Assembly: GCA_035512595.1 (NCBI GenBank)
Contig: DATKDU010000079.1
Location: 1-23,102, forward strand
DNA from: DATKDU01 sp035512595
GTDB lineage: Bacteria; Planctomycetota; Planctomycetia; Pirellulales; Pirellulaceae
Direction of reading: 5' to 3'
Length of the DNA stretch: 23,102 bases
A model generated the notes under the pieces. The model did not search any database, was not told the DNA's origin, and saw only the letters and a list, made by a program, of their open reading frames with translations. Shown one piece after another: positions 21,055 through 23,102 of the stretch; the first letter of the stretch is position 1; each line of letters opens with the position of its first letter. Both the position numbers and the translations under genes were made by a program.

Positions 21055-22533
21055 ATGGCCACCGCTACCCAACCGCGTCCCATCGCCAAGAGGCCCCGCA
21101 TCCAGCAGACCGAGTGCTTCATTGGCGGCCAATGGCGGCCGAGCGTCAGCGGCAAGACGTTCGACACGATCAACCCGGCGACGGAGGAAGTGATCGCCCA
21201 GGTCGCGGAAGGAGACGCGGCCGACGTCGATCTGGCGGTGAAGGCGGCCCGCAAGGAGTTCGAGGAAGGGGAGTGGAGCAAGATGGACGCCCGCGACCGC
21301 GGCCGCCTGATGAACAAGCTGGCCGATTTGATCGAGGAAGAGGCCGACGAGCTGGCCGCCCTCGAATCGCTCGACAACGGCAAGCCGGTCCGCGACGCTC
21401 GTGCGGCCGACGTGGCGCTCACGATCGACTGCTTGCGGTACTACGCCGGGTATGCCGACAAGATCCACGGCCAGACGATCCCGGTCCGCGGCAATTACTT
21501 CACCTACACGCGCAAAGAGCCGGTCGGCGTCGTGGGGCAGATCATCCCCTGGAATTTCCCGATGCTGATGGTCGCCTGGAAATGGGGGCCGGCACTGGCC
21601 GCCGGCTGCACGATCGTCATGAAGCCGGCCGAGCAGACGCCGCTGACCTGCCTCCGCCTGGCGCGGCTGGCCCAGAAGGCCGGCATTCCTGACGGGGTGA
21701 TCAACGTCGTCCCCGGTTACGGCCCGACGGCCGGCGGAGCGATGGTCAAGCATCCGGGCATCGACAAAATCGCCTTCACCGGCGAACACACGACCGCGCA
21801 GATCATCATGAAGGAAGCGTCGCAGACCTTGAAACGGCTGACGTTCGAACTGGGGGGCAAAAGCCCGAACATCATCTTTGCCGACAGCGATCTGGATGCG
21901 GCTGCGGCGGGGGCGCACTTCGGCCTGTACTTCAACCAGGGGCAATGCTGCTGCGCCGGCAGCCGGGTGTTCGTCGAGGAGAAGGTCCACGACAAGTTCG
22001 TGGACAAGGTGGCGTCGATGAACAAGTCGCGGAAGCTGGGGGACCCGCTCGACCCGGCGACCGAGCAAGGGCCGCAGGTGGACAAGGCCCAGTTCGACAA
22101 GATCATGAAGTACATCGACCTGGGCAAGAAATCAGGCGCCACGATGGTCACTGGCGGCAGTCGGTTCGGCGACAAGGGTTACTACGTCGAGCCGACGCTC
22201 TTTTCCGGCGTGAAGGACGACATGCCGATCGCCACCGACGAGATTTTTGGCCCGGTGATGAGCGTCCTCAAGTTCAAGGACACGGACGAAATCCTCGCGC
22301 GTGCCAACAACACGTTCTACGGCCTGGCGGCGGCGGTCTGGACGCGCGACGTGGGCAAGGCGCACTACCTGGCCAAGAAGCTCAAGGCCGGCACCGTGTG
22401 GATCAACTGCTACGACGTCTTCGATGCCGCCGCGCCCTTTGGCGGGTTCAAGATGTCCGGCCAGGGTCGCGAGTTGGGTGAGGAAGGCTTACGGGCGTAC
22501 ACGGAGACGAAGACGGTGACGGTGGCGCTATAG
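21055..22533 (+). CDS. NAD(P)-dependent aldehyde dehydrogenase
   Basis: A 492-residue enzyme of the ALDH superfamily, oxidising an aldehyde to the acid; closest in style to ALDH1/2-type enzymes. Key residues are present: IIPWNFPM (163-170, with Asn167 in the oxyanion site), cofactor-side Lys190 in VMKPAEQTP, general base Glu265 in FELGGKSPN, and the active-site cysteines in NQGQCCCAGSR, with Cys299 the likely nucleophile. The usual nucleotide-binding word FTGSTxVG is changed to FTGEHTTAQ (241-249), which may affect cofactor grip or preference. The start is secure: AGGAG at 21043-21047, 7 nt before ATG 21055. The substrate is unknown. A membrane-protein gene follows 17 bp downstream and may be co-transcribed. 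Confidence 0.93.
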   Translation: MATATQPRPIAKRPRIQQTECFIGGQWRPSVSGKTFDTINPATEEVIAQVAEGDAADVDLAVKAARKEFEEGEWSKMDARDRGRLMNKLADLIEEEADELAALESLDNGKPVRDARAADVALTIDCLRYYAGYADKIHGQTIPVRGNYFTYTRKEPVGVVGQIIPWNFPMLMVAWKWGPALAAGCTIVMKPAEQTPLTCLRLARLAQKAGIPDGVINVVPGYGPTAGGAMVKHPGIDKIAFTGEHTTAQIIMKEASQTLKRLTFELGGKSPNIIFADSDLDAAAAGAHFGLYFNQGQCCCAGSRVFVEEKVHDKFVDKVASMNKSRKLGDPLDPATEQGPQVDKAQFDKIMKYIDLGKKSGATMVTGGSRFGDKGYYVEPTLFSGVKDDMPIATDEIFGPVMSVLKFKDTDEILARANNTFYGLAAAVWTRDVGKAHYLAKKLKAGTVWINCYDVFDAAAPFGGFKMSGQGRELGEEGLRAYTETKTVTVAL

Positions 22534-22550
22534 GCAACCGACGAAGCGCG

Positions 22551-23102
22551 ATGAGCCGCAATCCCTACCACCCATCGTCGATCAGCCCGAATGACCTGGA
22601 CGCTCGGGGCGACCGGCCTAGACGGCGCCCCATCGGCATCTCAATCCCCTCGGTTCTTCATCTTGCGGGCGGTTTGGCGTTCGGCGCGCTGTGGATGTGG
22701 ATCTCAAACTTCGACGACAACGAGCAGTGGTTAGCTGAAATTGGCTTGAGCGTTCCTGCCTTTATGGCGATTGGCGCCGTGTTCACCGTATTGGCAGTCG
22801 CCAGCGGCATTGGCATGTGGCTGGGAGCCAAATGGGCGTGGTGGCTGGCGAGCTTCTATTACTTCTCGATGCTCTTAGGTAATCTTTGCGAGATGCTCTT
22901 GATACTTCCACTGAAAGCGAGATTGCTGGATTTGGACGAAATCGGACTCGAGGCCGCTCGACTTGGAATGCGCACCGTCATCTTGTTTTTATTTGTCACC
23001 TACCTTTTCCGATCCAAAGTGCTTGAATACTTCGGCCTCGCCTCAATGCGCAAGCTCAAGGCAATCGGCATTCTGTTTGGGATAACGCTCCTATTCCTTG
23101 TG
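22551..23102 (+). CDS. Multi-helix membrane protein, cut by the window end
   Basis: An open frame of 184 codons from ATG 22551 to the window edge with no stop, so the C-terminus is missing. The N-terminus, M-S-R-N-P-Y-H-P-S-S, is the 'xNPYxxPs' opening seen in many small planctomycete membrane proteins, followed by an Arg-rich stretch. Hydrophobic segments are at about residues 37-57, 69-93, 99-121, 142-156 and 170-184. No known domain is recognised. It follows the aldehyde dehydrogenase by 17 bp, with only a poor ribosome-binding site. Codon use is noticeably richer in A/T at third positions than in the preceding gene, suggesting lower expression or a different origin. Confidence 0.7.
   Translation, partial: MSRNPYHPSSISPNDLDARGDRPRRRPIGISIPSVLHLAGGLAFGALWMWISNFDDNEQWLAEIGLSVPAFMAIGAVFTVLAVASGIGMWLGAKWAWWLASFYYFSMLLGNLCEMLLILPLKARLLDLDEIGLEAARLGMRTVILFLFVTYLFRSKVLEYFGLASMRKLKAIGILFGITLLFLV

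Noticed and set aside
20475..21692. 405-codon plus-strand ORF between the LRR lipoprotein and the aldehyde dehydrogenase
   Set aside because: It overlaps the aldehyde dehydrogenase in another frame and is Arg/Gly-rich without motifs; the dehydrogenase frame has the ribosome-binding site and catalytic residues.
20758..22068. 436-codon minus-strand ORF over the aldehyde dehydrogenase start
   Set aside because: Antisense shadow of a secure gene with Arg/His/Asp-rich, non-protein-like translation.

Overview
The window looks like chromosomal DNA of a planctomycete, probably of the Pirellulales group. This rests on motifs and family knowledge, not on a database search. The pointers are: high G+C; a Planctomycetaceae-type ECF sigma factor followed by a membrane Ser/Thr kinase; leucine-rich-repeat proteins; small membrane proteins with the 'RRRFTIGQLL / QFSLSYLL' N-terminal signature; a relic of a DUF1559 (pilin-like) gene; and intergenic spacers full of palindromic and short tandem repeats.

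Layout. 1-214 is a cluster of repeats ahead of a DUF393 thiol-oxidoreductase-like gene (215-667). Two or three small minus-strand genes follow (membrane protein, possible coupled micro-ORF, mini-LRR protein). 1544-6054 carries a FabH-like thiolase-fold enzyme, a frameshifted four-helix membrane protein, and the sigma-factor/kinase pair. 6162-6991 is an MtfA-type zinc peptidase broken near its 3' end by a 5-bp tandem duplication. 7123-10596 holds a 32-codon basic protein resembling ribosomal protein bL37, a FabZ-like dehydratase, trmB, and one long ORF joining a prepilin-peptidase-like membrane domain to a LOG-family domain. 10681-13724 holds a DUF1877-like protein, a minus-strand secreted SGNH hydrolase, a 75-codon planctomycete-type protein and FxsA. 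13801-16093 is glgP (alpha-glucan phosphorylase) with a good sigma-70-type promoter. 16271-17347 is a patch of tiny genes plus the DUF1559 relic. 17348-20529 is a minus-strand pair: an LRR lipoprotein and a FAAH-like amidase. 21055-22533 is an aldehyde dehydrogenase, followed by a membrane protein cut by the window edge.

The most unusual feature is not a protein. Six spacers are filled by tandem, degenerate 7-nt units (3536-3633, 7808-7842, 8487-8659, 10637-10678, 16153-16201, 18941-19017). The unit sequence differs between loci but the 7-nt period holds. Five of the six arrays end within about 0-9 nt of a start codon, where a Shine-Dalgarno site would be, and two contain the stop codon of the upstream gene. 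One array (18941-19017) is an in-phase palindrome that can fold into a long hairpin. They resemble the heptameric STRR repeats known from heterocystous cyanobacteria. Whether they have a function here is open.

Functionally the window is mostly housekeeping (tRNA methylation, glycogen breakdown, fatty-acid-type chemistry, aldehyde oxidation) plus signalling (sigma factor/kinase). I see no phage, CRISPR, complete insertion sequence, rRNA or tRNA gene.
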